Shown here piece by piece: positions 34,995 to 44,606 of a stretch of DNA of 64,000 bases (position 1 is its first letter; each line of letters starts with the position of its first letter). The position numbers and the translations under genes were made by a program. The stretch lies in NCBI RefSeq assembly GCF_029714205.1, contig NZ_CP121648.1, positions 1,798,001-1,862,000 on the forward strand, given 5' to 3'. Below the pieces are notes generated by a model. It worked only from the letters and a program-made list of their open reading frames with translations, was not told where the DNA came from and made no database searches. The stretch comes from Methylobacterium sp. CB376 (GTDB taxonomy: Bacteria; Pseudomonadota; Alphaproteobacteria; Rhizobiales; Beijerinckiaceae).

Positions 34995-35060
34995 AGCGGC
35001 ACCCGATCACGTTGCAACCGGGTGCCGCTCTCGATCTTTGGTCTTGCCGCATTTTCCGCA
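34991..35060. repeat. Dispersed repeat family A, copy 2 (truncated)
   Basis: Hairpin gagcggcacccg / cgggtgccgctc around cgttgcaac, then gtcttgccgcattttc; the cgaaccggc...aaaatgctct half is missing. It lies inside the pseudopilin operon between gspI and gspJ and contributes the gspI stop codon. Confidence 0.85.
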
Positions 35061-35100
35061 ACGGCACGGTCGGGACCCCGGAGCGGGCCTCGATGGCGGC

Positions 35101-35742
35101 GTGATCGGATCCTGCTCGCGGCCGCTGTCGCCCGAATCGCCGCCGGCTTCGCGGCCCGGGCCCGCCGCGGCGGGCTTCACCCTGGTCGAGGCGCTGACGG
35201 CGCTCGCGGTCGCGGCGCTGATCGCCGTGCTGCTGCTGCAGGCGGTCCGGGCGGCCGGGTTCCTGTCGCGGCTCGGGGCCGGCATCGCCGTGGAGGCGGA
35301 TCTCGACGTGGTCCGCGACCACCTGCGCGCCGCCCTCGCCCGGCCCCGGGGCCGGGGCGCGGACGGCAGGGGGCCGTCCTTCCTGGGCGAGCCCGGACGT
35401 CTGGTGGCGATCCTCGCGGCCAGCCCCGCGACCGAGCGGGGCGCCGACATGCGGATGGTGCTGGCCGGGATGCCCCGGGCGGACGGCCGCATCGACCTCG
35501 TCGAGAGCCGCGTCCCGGAGACGGCGGCCGAGGCCGACCCGCCCGAGGTGCTGGTCGGCGGGGCGGCGGCGCTGCGCCTGCACTATTTCGGCGTCGCCCC
35601 GACCGAGATGCAGCCGCGCTGGCTCGACGCCTGGACGCGCCGCGACCGGATGCCGGCGCTGGTCGAGATCGTCCTCGACTTCCCGCCCGGCGACCCGCGG
35701 CGCTGGGCGCCGCTCGTGGTCCCGCTGGAGCCGCTCCCATGA
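35101..35742 (+). CDS. gspJ: Minor pseudopilin GspJ
   Basis: 213 aa from GTG 35101. Leader of about 25 residues, then GFTLVEALTALAVAALIAVL, the pilin helix. Downstream EADLDVVRDHLRAALARPRG, DADMRMVLAG-like region and LVGGAAALRLHYFGV with DPRRWAPLVVPLEPLP at the end fit GspJ. The stop overlaps gspK (ATGA), so translation is coupled. The start is not certain because the dispersed repeat abuts it and no ATG is in frame. Confidence 0.85.
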   Translation: MIGSCSRPLSPESPPASRPGPAAAGFTLVEALTALAVAALIAVLLLQAVRAAGFLSRLGAGIAVEADLDVVRDHLRAALARPRGRGADGRGPSFLGEPGRLVAILAASPATERGADMRMVLAGMPRADGRIDLVESRVPETAAEADPPEVLVGGAAALRLHYFGVAPTEMQPRWLDAWTRRDRMPALVEIVLDFPPGDPRRWAPLVVPLEPLP

Positions 35743-36662
35743 GGCGCGCGGGCGTCCCGGCCGAGGACGGCTTCGTCCTGCCCGCGGTGCTCGTCGTGCT
35801 CGCCGCGGTGGCGATCACGGCCGCCATCGCCACCGAGCGCTTCGCGGTCCATCTCGGCGCCACCTCCGGGCGGGCCGAGAGCCTGCGCCTGCAGGGGCTC
35901 GCGGACGGCGCCGCCCGGCTCGTCGCCGCCTCCCTGCTCAACGAGCGCCAGCGCGGGGCGCCGGGCCTCGGCCTGCCCGAGGACGGGCTGCCGGTCGGCT
36001 GCCCGGTGCCGGGCGCGCGCCTCCTCGTCGCCGTGCAGGACCAGGCGGGGCTCATCGACCTCAATGCCAGCCCGCGGCCGCTGCTGGAGGCCGCCTTCCG
36101 CGCCCTCGGCCTCCCCGACCGCGAGGCCGGGACCGTCGCGGCGGAGGTGGTGGATTACCGCGACCCCGATTCCGACCCGGAGCCGAATGGCGGTGCCGAG
36201 GCCCCGCAATACCGGGACCAGGGCCTGCCCTACGGCCCCCGCAACGCGCCGTTCCGCAGCCCCGCGGAGATCGGCATGCTGCCGCATCTCGGCGAGGTGG
36301 AGGCGGCCCGGCTGCGGCCGTTCCTGACGGTCTACAACGCGACCGGCCAGTTCGATCCCGGCCCGTCGCCGCTCGGCGCGCTCCTCGGCGGCACGGTCGG
36401 GGAGGCGCTGCGCCCCTACGCGGCGCGCTCGCCGCGCAGCGTCTTCGCGATCCGGGTCGTGGCGGCCTCGCCGAGCGGGCGGGCGCAGCGGGAGGCGGTG
36501 CTGTCGGCCGGCTCGGTCCGCCAGTCCAATACCGGCCTCCTGAGCTGGCAGGCCGGCTTCGACGGCGCCCCGGCCCTGCCCGAGGCCGCGCCGCACCCGG
36601 CCTGCGGGCGCATCGCGGCCGCGCTCGCCGCCGAGGATCCGGCGCGGCGCGCCGGCCGGTGA
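35739..36662 (+). CDS. gspK: Minor pseudopilin GspK
   Basis: 307 aa, the large tip pseudopilin of type II secretion. The leader ends EDG, followed by FVLPAVLVVLAAVAITAAIA; lack of Glu5 in the helix is the family norm for GspK. The SAM-like region contains QDQAGLIDLNASPRPLLEAA, VVDYRDPDSDPEPNGGAEAP and AEIGMLPHLGEVEAARLRPF, all typical. It is last in the operon and ends 31 bp from the convergent yejB stop. Confidence 0.9.
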   Translation: MRRAGVPAEDGFVLPAVLVVLAAVAITAAIATERFAVHLGATSGRAESLRLQGLADGAARLVAASLLNERQRGAPGLGLPEDGLPVGCPVPGARLLVAVQDQAGLIDLNASPRPLLEAAFRALGLPDREAGTVAAEVVDYRDPDSDPEPNGGAEAPQYRDQGLPYGPRNAPFRSPAEIGMLPHLGEVEAARLRPFLTVYNATGQFDPGPSPLGALLGGTVGEALRPYAARSPRSVFAIRVVAASPSGRAQREAVLSAGSVRQSNTGLLSWQAGFDGAPALPEAAPHPACGRIAAALAAEDPARRAGR

Positions 36663-36693
36663 CGGGCCGCGCCGCTTGGGGCCCGGCCGGCGC

Positions 36694-37794
36694 TCACGCG
36701 GCCCGGCTCTCGAAGTCGATCCGCGGGTCGATCCAGCTGTAGGTCAGGTCGGAGATCAGGTTCACCACCAGCCCGACCAGCGAGAAGATGTAGAGGTTGG
36801 CGAACACCACCGGGTAGTCCCGGTTCACGATCGACTCGAAGGACAGCAGGCCGAGGCCGTCGAGGGAGAAGATGGTCTCGATGAGGAGCGAGCCGGCGAA
36901 GAAGGCCGAGATGAAGGCGCCCGGGAAGCCCGCCACCACGATCAGCATGGCGTTCCGGAAGACGTGCCCGTACAGGACCTGCCGCTCGGACAGGCCCTTC
37001 ATGCGGGCGGTGAGCACGTACTGCTTGCGGATCTCGTCCAGGAACGAGTTCTTGGTGAGGAGCGTCGAGGTCGCGAAGGCGCCGAGCGCCATCGAGACGA
37101 TCGGCAGCGTGATGTGCCAGAGGTAGTCCGTCACCTTCTGCCAGGGCGGGAAGGTCTGCCATCCCTCGCTGGTCAGGCCGCGCAGCGGGAAGATCTGCAG
37201 GAAGGAGCCGCCCGCGAACAGCACGATCAGCAGGATCGCGAACAGGAAGCCGGGGATCGCGTAGCCGACGATGACCACGCCCGAGGTCCAGACGTCGAAG
37301 GGCGAGCCGTCCCGCACCGCCTTGTGGATCCCGAGCGGGATCGAGACCGCGTAGGAGATCAGCGTCATCCACAGCCCGAGCGTCACCGAGACCGGCAGCT
37401 TCTCGCGGATCAGCTCCAGCACCGAGACGTCGCGGAAGTAGCTCTTGCCGAAGTCGAAGCGGGCGTAGTCCCACAGCATCTTGGCGAAGCGCTCGGGCGC
37501 CGGCCGGTCGAAGCCGAATTGCTGCTCCAGGCGCTTGATGAAGGCGGGGTCGAGGCCCTGCGCGCCGCGGTAGCGGGAATTCGCCTCGCCCCCGCCGCCG
37601 CGCGGCGCCGCCCCCGCCCCGAGATCGCCGGACCCGCCGCTCACCCGCGACATCGCGCTCTGGCCCTGGAGCTGGGCGAGCACCCGCTCCACCGGGCCGC
37701 CGGGGGCGAATTGCACGATCACGAAGGAGATCAGCATGATCCCGAAGATCGTCGGGACCATCAGGAGCAGGCGCCGCAGGATGTAGTTCGCCAT
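36694..37794 (-). CDS. yejB: Microcin C/oligopeptide ABC transporter permease YejB
   Basis: 366 aa inner-membrane permease. [20 protein letters not shown] start, long periplasmic insert (about 50-130) with [20 protein letters not shown], then [20 protein letters not shown] and the EAA-like loop [20 protein letters not shown]. Length and insert match YejB rather than DppB/OppB. It follows the binding-protein gene by six bases. The expected next genes yejE and yejF are missing; the next gene is convergent gspK. Confidence 0.9.
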   Translation of the reverse strand: MANYILRRLLLMVPTIFGIMLISFVIVQFAPGGPVERVLAQLQGQSAMSRVSGGSGDLGAGAAPRGGGGEANSRYRGAQGLDPAFIKRLEQQFGFDRPAPERFAKMLWDYARFDFGKSYFRDVSVLELIREKLPVSVTLGLWMTLISYAVSIPLGIHKAVRDGSPFDVWTSGVVIVGYAIPGFLFAILLIVLFAGGSFLQIFPLRGLTSEGWQTFPPWQKVTDYLWHITLPIVSMALGAFATSTLLTKNSFLDEIRKQYVLTARMKGLSERQVLYGHVFRNAMLIVVAGFPGAFISAFFAGSLLIETIFSLDGLGLLSFESIVNRDYPVVFANLYIFSLVGLVVNLISDLTYSWIDPRIDFESRAA

Positions 37795-37800
37795 CCGCCC

Positions 37801-39684
37801 TCACCCCCGCCCGATGCGCCGCGCGCGGGCGGCGTCGTACCACCAGATCGCCGGCGCCCCGAGCCCGTAGCGCGGCAGAGCGGCCGGCCGGCCGTACAGG
37901 TCCCAGAGGGCGAGCCGGTGCTGCGCCGAGTACCACATCGGCACCCAGTAGCGGCCGACCCGCAGGCAGCGGTCGAGGGCCCGGCAGGCGGTGGTGAGCT
38001 CCGCCCGGGTCGCCGCGTTGGCGACCCGGTCCAGCATCGCGTCGACCGCCGGGTCGGCGATGCCGGCGAGGTTCTGCGAGCCCGGCACGGCGGCGCTGCG
38101 GCTCGCATAGATCTCCCGCAGCCCCGCGCCCGGCGTCACCGAACCCCCGAACCGGGTCGAGACCACGTCGAAGTCGAACTCCTTGAGCCGCGCCTGGTAC
38201 TGGGCCGGGTCCACCATGCGCGAACTCGCCCGGATGCCCAGGAGCGAGAGGTTCTTGATGAAGGGCTGCACCAGGGGCTGGAAGACCGGGCTCGAATCCA
38301 GGAACTCGAAGGCGAGGGGCTGGCCGTCCGGCAGCCTGATCTGGCCGCCCTCGCGGGTGCAGCCCGCCTCGCGCAGCAGCGCGTCGGCCCGCCGCAGCAG
38401 CGCCCGGTCCTGGCCCGAGCCGTCCGAGCGGGGCGGGGACCAGGGCGCGCCGAACACCTCGTCCGGCAGCCTGCCCCGGAAGGGTTCGAGGAGGGCGAGC
38501 TCCTCCGGCCCGGGCGGTCCCTCGGCCTTCAGGTCGGAATTCTCGAAGAACGAGGCGGTCCGCCGATAGGCGCCGTACATCAGGTTCTGGTTCGACCACT
38601 CGAAGTCGAAGGCGAGCCCGATCGCCTCGCGGATGCGCGGGTCCTTGAAGACCGGGCGGCGGGTGTTGAAGAACCAGCCCTGCGTGCCCGACGGGGTGGC
38701 GTCCGGCACGGTCTCGCGCTTGACCCGCCCCTCCTGGGCGGCCGGGAAGTCGTAGCCCGTGGCCCAGACCCGCGAGGTGAACTCCTCCCGCCAGGTGAAG
38801 GCTCCGGCCTTGAAGGCCTCGAAGGCGACGTCGCGGTCGCGGAAATACTCGTAGCGGATCTCGTCGAAATTGTTCTGCCCGACATTCACCGGCAGGTCGG
38901 CGCCCCAGTAGTCGCGCACCCGATCGAAGGCGATGAAGCGCCCGACCTCGAAGCGGGCGACCTGGTAGGGCCCGGAGCCGAGGGGGGCGTCCAGGGTCGA
39001 GGCCTCGAAGTCGCGGGCCGCGTAATAGGCCTCCGAGAAGATCGGGAGCTCCGCCACGACGAGCGGCAGGTCGCGGCTGCGGCCGGGCGCGAAGGTGACG
39101 GTGACCGCCTCGTCGCCCTCCGGCACCGCGTCGGCGACGTCGCGCAGCACCGAGGCGATCCGCGGGTGGCCCTTGTCCCGCAGGATCCGGATCGAGAAGG
39201 CGACGTCCCGGGCGGTGAGCCGCGAGCCGTCGTGGAAGCGCGCCTGCGGGCGCAAGGTGAAGCGATAGCTGAGGCCGTCCTCGCTCACCCGCACCGCGCG
39301 GGCGACGAGCCCGTAGAGCGCGTCCGGCTCGTCGAGGGCGCGCGTCATCAGGCTGTCGAAGGTCAGGTCCATCCCGGCCGCGCCGTCGCCCTTCAGCACG
39401 TAGATGTTGAGCGTGTTGAAGGTCTCGAAGGCTTGGTTGCCCGCCGTGGTGGCGATCTGGGTCGAGAAGGTGCCGCCGCGCGGCGCCATCGGCTCGACAT
39501 AGTCGAAGCGCGGGAAGTCGGCCGGGTATTTCAACTCGCCGAAGCTCGACAGGCCGTGGCGCTCGCCCGCGGGGGGGCGGCCGTCCTGCGCAGCTGTCCC
39601 CTGCGCGCGGCCGGCCCGCGGCAGCGTCCCCGCGAGGGCGGCGCTGCCGGCGAGCCGCAGCAGGGCGCGGCGGGTCGGGCTCAT
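37801..39684 (-). CDS. YejA-like solute-binding protein (family 5), copy 2
   Basis: 627 aa periplasmic binding protein. Twin-Arg-like signal MSPTRRALLRLAGSAALAGT, then the YejA-type opening LSSFGELKYPADFPRFDYVE and TFDSLMTRALDEPDALYGLV. The family 5 core (RFTLRPQARFHDGSRLTARD, PLGSGPYQVARFEVGRFIAF, DEIRYEYFRDRDVAFEAFKA) and the C-terminal IWWYDAARARR follow. ATG 39684 overlaps the upstream paralogue's stop by four bases. Likely binds short peptides or peptide-nucleotide compounds. Confidence 0.9.
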   Translation of the reverse strand: MSPTRRALLRLAGSAALAGTLPRAGRAQGTAAQDGRPPAGERHGLSSFGELKYPADFPRFDYVEPMAPRGGTFSTQIATTAGNQAFETFNTLNIYVLKGDGAAGMDLTFDSLMTRALDEPDALYGLVARAVRVSEDGLSYRFTLRPQARFHDGSRLTARDVAFSIRILRDKGHPRIASVLRDVADAVPEGDEAVTVTFAPGRSRDLPLVVAELPIFSEAYYAARDFEASTLDAPLGSGPYQVARFEVGRFIAFDRVRDYWGADLPVNVGQNNFDEIRYEYFRDRDVAFEAFKAGAFTWREEFTSRVWATGYDFPAAQEGRVKRETVPDATPSGTQGWFFNTRRPVFKDPRIREAIGLAFDFEWSNQNLMYGAYRRTASFFENSDLKAEGPPGPEELALLEPFRGRLPDEVFGAPWSPPRSDGSGQDRALLRRADALLREAGCTREGGQIRLPDGQPLAFEFLDSSPVFQPLVQPFIKNLSLLGIRASSRMVDPAQYQARLKEFDFDVVSTRFGGSVTPGAGLREIYASRSAAVPGSQNLAGIADPAVDAMLDRVANAATRAELTTACRALDRCLRVGRYWVPMWYSAQHRLALWDLYGRPAALPRYGLGAPAIWWYDAARARRIGRG

Positions 39685-41546
39685 CGCGCCGCCCCGGTCT
39701 TGGCGGCGAGGGTCCGGTCGTACCACCAGGTCCAGGGGAAGCCCGAGCCGCCATACGTCGGCAGCACCGCCGGATGCGCGAAGCGGTTCCAGCGCAGCGT
39801 CCGGCTCACCCCGGCGGCCCATTGCGGCACCACGTAGTCGTGGGCGAGCAGCACCCGGTCGAGCGCGCGGGTCGCCGCGACGAGCTCGTCCCGGTCGCGG
39901 GCGAAGATCACCTTCTCGATCAGCGCGTCGATGCCCGCATCCTTGATGCCGGCGAGGTTGCGCGAGCCCGGCCTGTCGGCGGCGGCGGAGCCCCAGAAAT
40001 CGCGCTGCTCGTTGCCGGGCGAGAGCGATTCCGGCCAGGAATTCAGCGCCAGCGCGTCGAAGTCGAAGCCGCGCACGAGGTTCTGGTACTGGGCCGGGTC
40101 GACGATCCGCAACATGACCTTGATGCCGAGCCGCTCGAGCTGCTGGCGATAGGGCAGCACCACGCGCTCGGCCGAGTTGTCGTAGCCCAGGAACTCGATG
40201 GTGAGGGGCTGGCCGGAGGCCGCCTCGACCATCTGGCCGCCCCGCTGCGCGTAGCCGGCCGCCTGGAGGAGGCGCACCGCCTCGCGCAGGTTGGTGCGCT
40301 GCGCCTCCGCGCTGCCGTTGACCGGGTTGCGGTAGGGCTCGGTGAAGACCTTCTCGGGGATCTTGTCCCTGACGCTCTCCAGGATCTCGCGCTCGCGTCC
40401 CTCCGGCAGCCCCGAGGCGGCGAGTTCGGTGCCGAAGAAGTAGGAATCGATCCGCTTGTAGAGCCCGTAGAACAGGGTGCGGTTCATCTCCTCGAAGTCG
40501 AAGGCGAGGTTGAGCGCCCGGCGCACCCGCGGATCGGCGAATTTCGCGCGGCGCAGGTTGAAGGTGAAGCACTGCATGATGCCGCTGCCGCGGGAGGGGA
40601 ACTCCTCCTTGACGATCCGCCCCTCGCGCACGGCCGGGAAGCCGTCGTAGGCGGTGGCCCAGTTGCGGGCGATGTTCTCGCTGCGCCAGTCGAACTGGTC
40701 GGCCTTGAAGGCCTCGATCAGCACCGTGCCGTCGCGAAAATACTCGTTGCGCAGGGCGTCGAAGTTGAAGCGGCCCTTGTTCACCGGGATGTCGCGGCCC
40801 CAGTAATCCGCCACCCGCTCGTAGGTGATGCTGCGGCCGGGATCGAGCTTGGCGATCCGGTAGGGACCGGAGCCGAGCGGGATCTCCAGGGTCGTCTCGG
40901 TCGGCTTGCGGGGATGCCCGCCGCCATCCCGGCCCTCCCACCAGTGCTTGGGCAGCACCGGCATCTGGCCGACGATCTGCGGCAATTCCCGGTTGCCGGT
41001 CTCCGAGAACGTGAAGCGCACCTCGCGCTCCCCGACCGCCTCGACCTTGGCGACGTTGTGGTAGTAGGAGGCGTAGAGCGGGCTGTTCTCCTTGAGGATC
41101 CCGAACGAGAAGATCACGTCCGCCGGCGTGACCGGCGCGCCGTCGTGCCACTTCGCCTGCGGCCGCAGCCGGTAGGTGACGCTGCCGAGATCCTCCGCCA
41201 CCTGCACGCCCTCCGCGAGGAGCCCGTAGGACGTGAAGGGCTCGTCGAGCGCCTCGGTCATCAGCGTGTCGTAGATGAGCGGGACCTCGCCCTCGAGGTC
41301 GCCCTTCACCCCCGAGACGATCAGGTTGAGGTTGTCGAAGGAGCCCTGCTGGCCGAGGCGCAGGAGCCCGCCCTTGGGCGCCTCCGGGTCGGCATAGGCG
41401 AAATGGGTGAAGTCGGCGGGGTATTTGGGCGTGCCGAGCAGCGTCAGGCCGTGGCGCCAGGGCGGGTCGGCGAGGGCCGGCGCGGGCGCGAGGCCACCCG
41501 TCAGGCAGAGAAGAAGGGCGAGCGCGGCGGGGCGGCGTGCGGTCAC
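39681..41546 (-). CDS. YejA-like solute-binding protein (family 5), copy 1
   Basis: 621 aa paralogue at the head of the operon: signal MTARRPAALALLLCLTGGLA, then LTLLGTPKYPADFTHFAYAD, YDTLMTEALDEPFTSYGLLA, YRLRPQAKWHDGAPVTPADV, LGSGPYRIAKLDPGRSITYE and C-terminal GGSGFPWTWWYDRTLAAKTG. The two paralogues share block order but differ widely, so they probably bind different ligands for one permease. Confidence 0.9.
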   Translation of the reverse strand: MTARRPAALALLLCLTGGLAPAPALADPPWRHGLTLLGTPKYPADFTHFAYADPEAPKGGLLRLGQQGSFDNLNLIVSGVKGDLEGEVPLIYDTLMTEALDEPFTSYGLLAEGVQVAEDLGSVTYRLRPQAKWHDGAPVTPADVIFSFGILKENSPLYASYYHNVAKVEAVGEREVRFTFSETGNRELPQIVGQMPVLPKHWWEGRDGGGHPRKPTETTLEIPLGSGPYRIAKLDPGRSITYERVADYWGRDIPVNKGRFNFDALRNEYFRDGTVLIEAFKADQFDWRSENIARNWATAYDGFPAVREGRIVKEEFPSRGSGIMQCFTFNLRRAKFADPRVRRALNLAFDFEEMNRTLFYGLYKRIDSYFFGTELAASGLPEGREREILESVRDKIPEKVFTEPYRNPVNGSAEAQRTNLREAVRLLQAAGYAQRGGQMVEAASGQPLTIEFLGYDNSAERVVLPYRQQLERLGIKVMLRIVDPAQYQNLVRGFDFDALALNSWPESLSPGNEQRDFWGSAAADRPGSRNLAGIKDAGIDALIEKVIFARDRDELVAATRALDRVLLAHDYVVPQWAAGVSRTLRWNRFAHPAVLPTYGGSGFPWTWWYDRTLAAKTGAAR

Positions 41547-41663
41547 GCGGGACGATCCTCCGTCTGGGCGCCCGGGCGACGGGCCGGGCGCGGCGATGAT
41601 CCCGTGTTTACGTCCCGCGCTCCCCTGGCGCCACCTGCCCGATGCGCGCAGCCGCCCGGCCCC

Positions 41664-41770
41664 TCACGCCCTCTTGCCCCACACCCTCTTGCCCCAGACC
41701 CTCTTGCCCCAGACCCTCTTGCCCCAGATCCTCTTGCCCCAGACCCTCTGCCCCTAGACTTCTTGCCCTC
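41664..41770. repeat. 15-bp tandem repeat downstream of the caspase-like gene
   Basis: Six or so copies of cctcttgccccagac, decaying at both ends, fill the spacer between the YejA operon start and the 3' end of the caspase-like gene. No spacers separate the units, so it is not a CRISPR array. Confidence 0.85.
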
Positions 41771-41785
41771 AGGCCTTCCTGGCCC

Positions 41786-44182
41786 TCACACCCTCCTGCC
41801 GAGGCGCCGCAGGGCGGCCGCCGCCCCCGCATGGCCGAGTTCGGCGGCCCGCCCGTAGAGGCGCAGCGCCTCGCCCCGGTTCCGGGGCATCCCGAGCCCG
41901 GTCTCGTGGGCCTGGCCCAGGAGGTAGAGCCCGAGCGGGTCGTCGAGGTCGGCGGCCCTGCGGTACCAGGCCAGGGCCTCGGCGGCGTTGCGGCGCTTCT
42001 CGTAGAGCGCGCCCAGATGGGCCATGGCGGGGGCGAAGCCGAGATCGGCCGCCCGCCGGAACTGCGCCATGGCGGCCTGCGGATCGGGCCGCAGCCCGCC
42101 CTTGCCGTCCCGGTGGAACTGGCCGAGATGGTCGATCGCGACGCCGTTGTTCTCCTCGGCGGCGAGCCGGTAGAGGCGCAGCGCCTCGGCCTCGTTGCGC
42201 GGCAGGCCGCCGAGCCCCCGCTCGTGCAGGAAGGCGAGGCCCGCCCGCCCGACCGCGCTGCCCTCCTCGGCGGCGCGCTCGTAGAGCCTGCGCGCCTCCC
42301 GCGCGTCCTCTGGCAGGCCGCCGCGCCCCTCCCGGTACATCGCCGCCAGGTAGGCCATGCCGAGGCTGTTCCCGGCCTCCGCCGACCTGCGGTAGAGCCG
42401 CACGGCCTCGACGTCGTCCTTCGCCAGGCCACCCTTGCCGAGCTTGGTCATCCAGCCGAGATGCGCCATCGCGTGGGCATTGCCCGCCTCGGCGGCGCGG
42501 CGGAACAGGCGCGCGGCCTCCGCCTCGTCCTTGGCGAACCCGCCCTTCCCGTGCAGCAGGAACAGGCCGAGGTTGTTCTGGGCCGCCGCGTTGCCGAGGC
42601 GCTCGGCCCGCGCGTAGAGCCGTCCCGCCTCGGCCTCGTCCTTCGGCACGCCCTCGCCGCGGGCCGTCATCACGCCGAGCTCCACCATGGCGGCGGCATC
42701 CTCGCGCTCGACCGCCGCCCTGTACCAGCGCACGGCCTCGGCGGAATCCTTCGCCACCCCCTGCCTGCCGGTCCGGTAGAGGTTGCCGAGGTTGCGCATC
42801 GCCGCGACGCTGCCGCGCTCGGCCGCGCGGTGGAACAGGCGGAGCGCCTCGTCGGGGCTGCGCTCCAGGCCGCCGAGCCCCTCCAGCGTCAGGGTGGCGA
42901 GGTTGTTGAGGGCCTGCGCGCTGCCCTGATCGGCCGCGCGGCGGTACCAGGCCGCCGCGTCGCCGTACTGCTTGTCGGCGTGCAGGGCCCGGCCGAGTTG
43001 CACCGCGTAGCGCGGGTTGTCGGGAGCCGCCCGCGTCGCCGCCCGGCAGGCCTCGACCGCGCGCCGGGCGTCGATCTTGTCGAGCGGCACGCCGCGCAGG
43101 CCCGGCGCGCGCTCGCGCCCGTCGGAGACGGCGGCGAGTTCGTCGCAGAGGGCCTCGTCGCCGACCCGGCGCAGCGTCGGGCGCGGCAGCGCGGCGACCG
43201 TCTGGCGCCGGCTCGTCTCGATCTCGGCGAGGCGGGCCTGGGCCTCCGCCCGCAGCGGGCTGTCGCCGAACTGCGCGACGAAGCTGCGCAGGGCCTCCGG
43301 GTCGGTGCTGGTCTTGAGGAAGCGCCACGCGATCTCGTCGGCCCGGGGCGCGGCGGGCGCGGGCGGCTCGGCCCGCGCGCCGGCCAGCATGATCCGCCGC
43401 GCGCCGAGCACCTGGTTGTAGACGGCCGGGATCTGGTCGTGGTTCGCCCGGCGGGCGAGGGCGGCCACCTCCTCGCGCACCGTCTCGCCGAGATCGACGA
43501 GGCTGGTGCCGGGCTTGCGCAGCTCGGCGGCGAAGACGCGGGTGAAGACCGAGTTGGGGCTCGGGTCGCTGCCGGGGAGGCGGTCGAGGGCCTGCTGGCC
43601 CGCCCCGGCCGAGTAGAGCGAGAACACGCCCTGCGGCGGTTCCTTGAACGCGAGGCCGCGGGGCGCGCCGAGCGTGCGCGACCCGGCCTTCGGGAAGGGG
43701 TTGTCCCGGCAGGCATCGATCACCAGGATCGTGACCCGGGCGCCGCGGGACTGGATGTCCTGGATGATGTCGGCCTCGGCGAGGGCGAGCTTGCGCACCA
43801 CGCCCTCGCCGCCCGCCGCCAGCGAGGGGATGTCGGCCGGGATCAGGTAGTTGACGCCGTCGAGGGCGACGCCGTGGCCCGCGAAGTAGAACAGCACCGT
43901 GTCGCCCGGCTCGACCTCGCGGGTGAAGGCCCCGAAGGCGGTGAGGAAGCCGGTGAGCGTCGCCTCGCGGGTCAGGCGCGCGACGCGGAAATCGAGGGAT
44001 TGCAGCGCGTCCGCCACGGTCTCGGCGTCGCGCACCGCCCGCTCGAGCTGCATCCCCTGGGGGAGATTCGCGTAGGCGTTGACGCCGACCACGAAGGCGA
44101 GGCGCCGCTCGGCCCTGGCGGCCGCCGCGGAGAGGCAGAGCGTGAGCAGAATCAGGAGCGCCCGCCCGACGGATCCGGTCAC
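41786..44182 (-). CDS. Secreted caspase-like (C14) protein with Sel1 repeats
   Basis: 798 aa from GTG 44182 (gggagg site). Signal peptide ([20 protein letters not shown]) leads into a caspase-fold domain (27-260): [20 protein letters not shown], catalytic His103 in FYFAGHGV, catalytic Cys158 in [11 protein letters not shown] linker (270-400) with [20 protein letters not shown] is followed by about ten Sel1/TPR-like repeats (410-798) of the form A..W.R.AA..G...A...LG. Fusion of a caspase-like protease and Sel1 repeats is a known bacterial arrangement; the target is unknown. The export signal is notable for a metacaspase-like enzyme. Confidence 0.9.
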   Translation of the reverse strand: MTGSVGRALLILLTLCLSAAAARAERRLAFVVGVNAYANLPQGMQLERAVRDAETVADALQSLDFRVARLTREATLTGFLTAFGAFTREVEPGDTVLFYFAGHGVALDGVNYLIPADIPSLAAGGEGVVRKLALAEADIIQDIQSRGARVTILVIDACRDNPFPKAGSRTLGAPRGLAFKEPPQGVFSLYSAGAGQQALDRLPGSDPSPNSVFTRVFAAELRKPGTSLVDLGETVREEVAALARRANHDQIPAVYNQVLGARRIMLAGARAEPPAPAAPRADEIAWRFLKTSTDPEALRSFVAQFGDSPLRAEAQARLAEIETSRRQTVAALPRPTLRRVGDEALCDELAAVSDGRERAPGLRGVPLDKIDARRAVEACRAATRAAPDNPRYAVQLGRALHADKQYGDAAAWYRRAADQGSAQALNNLATLTLEGLGGLERSPDEALRLFHRAAERGSVAAMRNLGNLYRTGRQGVAKDSAEAVRWYRAAVEREDAAAMVELGVMTARGEGVPKDEAEAGRLYARAERLGNAAAQNNLGLFLLHGKGGFAKDEAEAARLFRRAAEAGNAHAMAHLGWMTKLGKGGLAKDDVEAVRLYRRSAEAGNSLGMAYLAAMYREGRGGLPEDAREARRLYERAAEEGSAVGRAGLAFLHERGLGGLPRNEAEALRLYRLAAEENNGVAIDHLGQFHRDGKGGLRPDPQAAMAQFRRAADLGFAPAMAHLGALYEKRRNAAEALAWYRRAADLDDPLGLYLLGQAHETGLGMPRNRGEALRLYGRAAELGHAGAAAALRRLGRRV

Positions 44183-44597
44183 GCATCGCCTCCCAGCCGA
44201 ATGCCTCCCATGCGGGATGGGATATCGGGTCGATGGGAGCGCACAAGTGCCGATCGGCACGCGGTGTGCCCGCCCGCGCGGCGATCTCGGCTGGCAGGGC
44301 CGTGATCCGGGATCCGCTTGATCGAAGCGGATCCCGGATCACACGCCCGCGCGGCGCCTGAGCGAAGCCCACATCCGCCATCCCGAAGGGATCAAGCGGA
44401 TCACCAGCCCGCGCGGCGCCTGAGCGAAGCCCAAATCCGCCATCCCGAAGGGATCAAGCGGATTTGGCATGACACGACGAAGGCCGGGCGGGCGCCCGGC
44501 CTTCCGCGCCGACGATGGTCCGCCCCGGTCGGGATCCGGGATCAAGGCTTTCGGATCAGGGCTTGAGCATCAAGGCTTAGGCATCAAGGCTTGGGCA
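44183..44597. other. Repeat-filled intergenic region
   Basis: 415 bp between the caspase-like gene start and the cytochrome c stop. It contains repeat B with its palindrome and a 13- to 14-bp tandem repeat, listed separately. A promoter for the caspase-like gene should lie in 44190-44290. Confidence 0.6.
44304..44463. repeat. Dispersed repeat B tandem pair plus palindrome
   Basis: The palindrome gatccgggatccgctt / aagcggatcccggatc (44304-44340) leads directly into two units of repeat B (about 44336-44398 and 44399-44463), matching the pair at 10027-10155 almost base for base. Confidence 0.85.
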
Positions 44598-44606
44598 TCA
44601 GGGCTT
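44540..44606. repeat. 13- to 14-bp tandem repeat at the cytochrome c 3' end
   Basis: Five degenerate copies of gcatcaaggcttgg run up to and overlap the stop codon of the cytochrome c gene; the last copy encodes its C-terminal residues. Confidence 0.7.

Noticed and set aside
36416..39754. Minus-strand frame of about 1100 codons over yejB and yejA
   Set aside because: The translation is Arg/Pro/Gly-rich without family motifs, and both true genes are clear in other frames.
41664..41770. Possible CRISPR array
   Set aside because: The 15-bp units are directly adjacent without unique spacers, and no cas genes are present. It is a simple tandem repeat.
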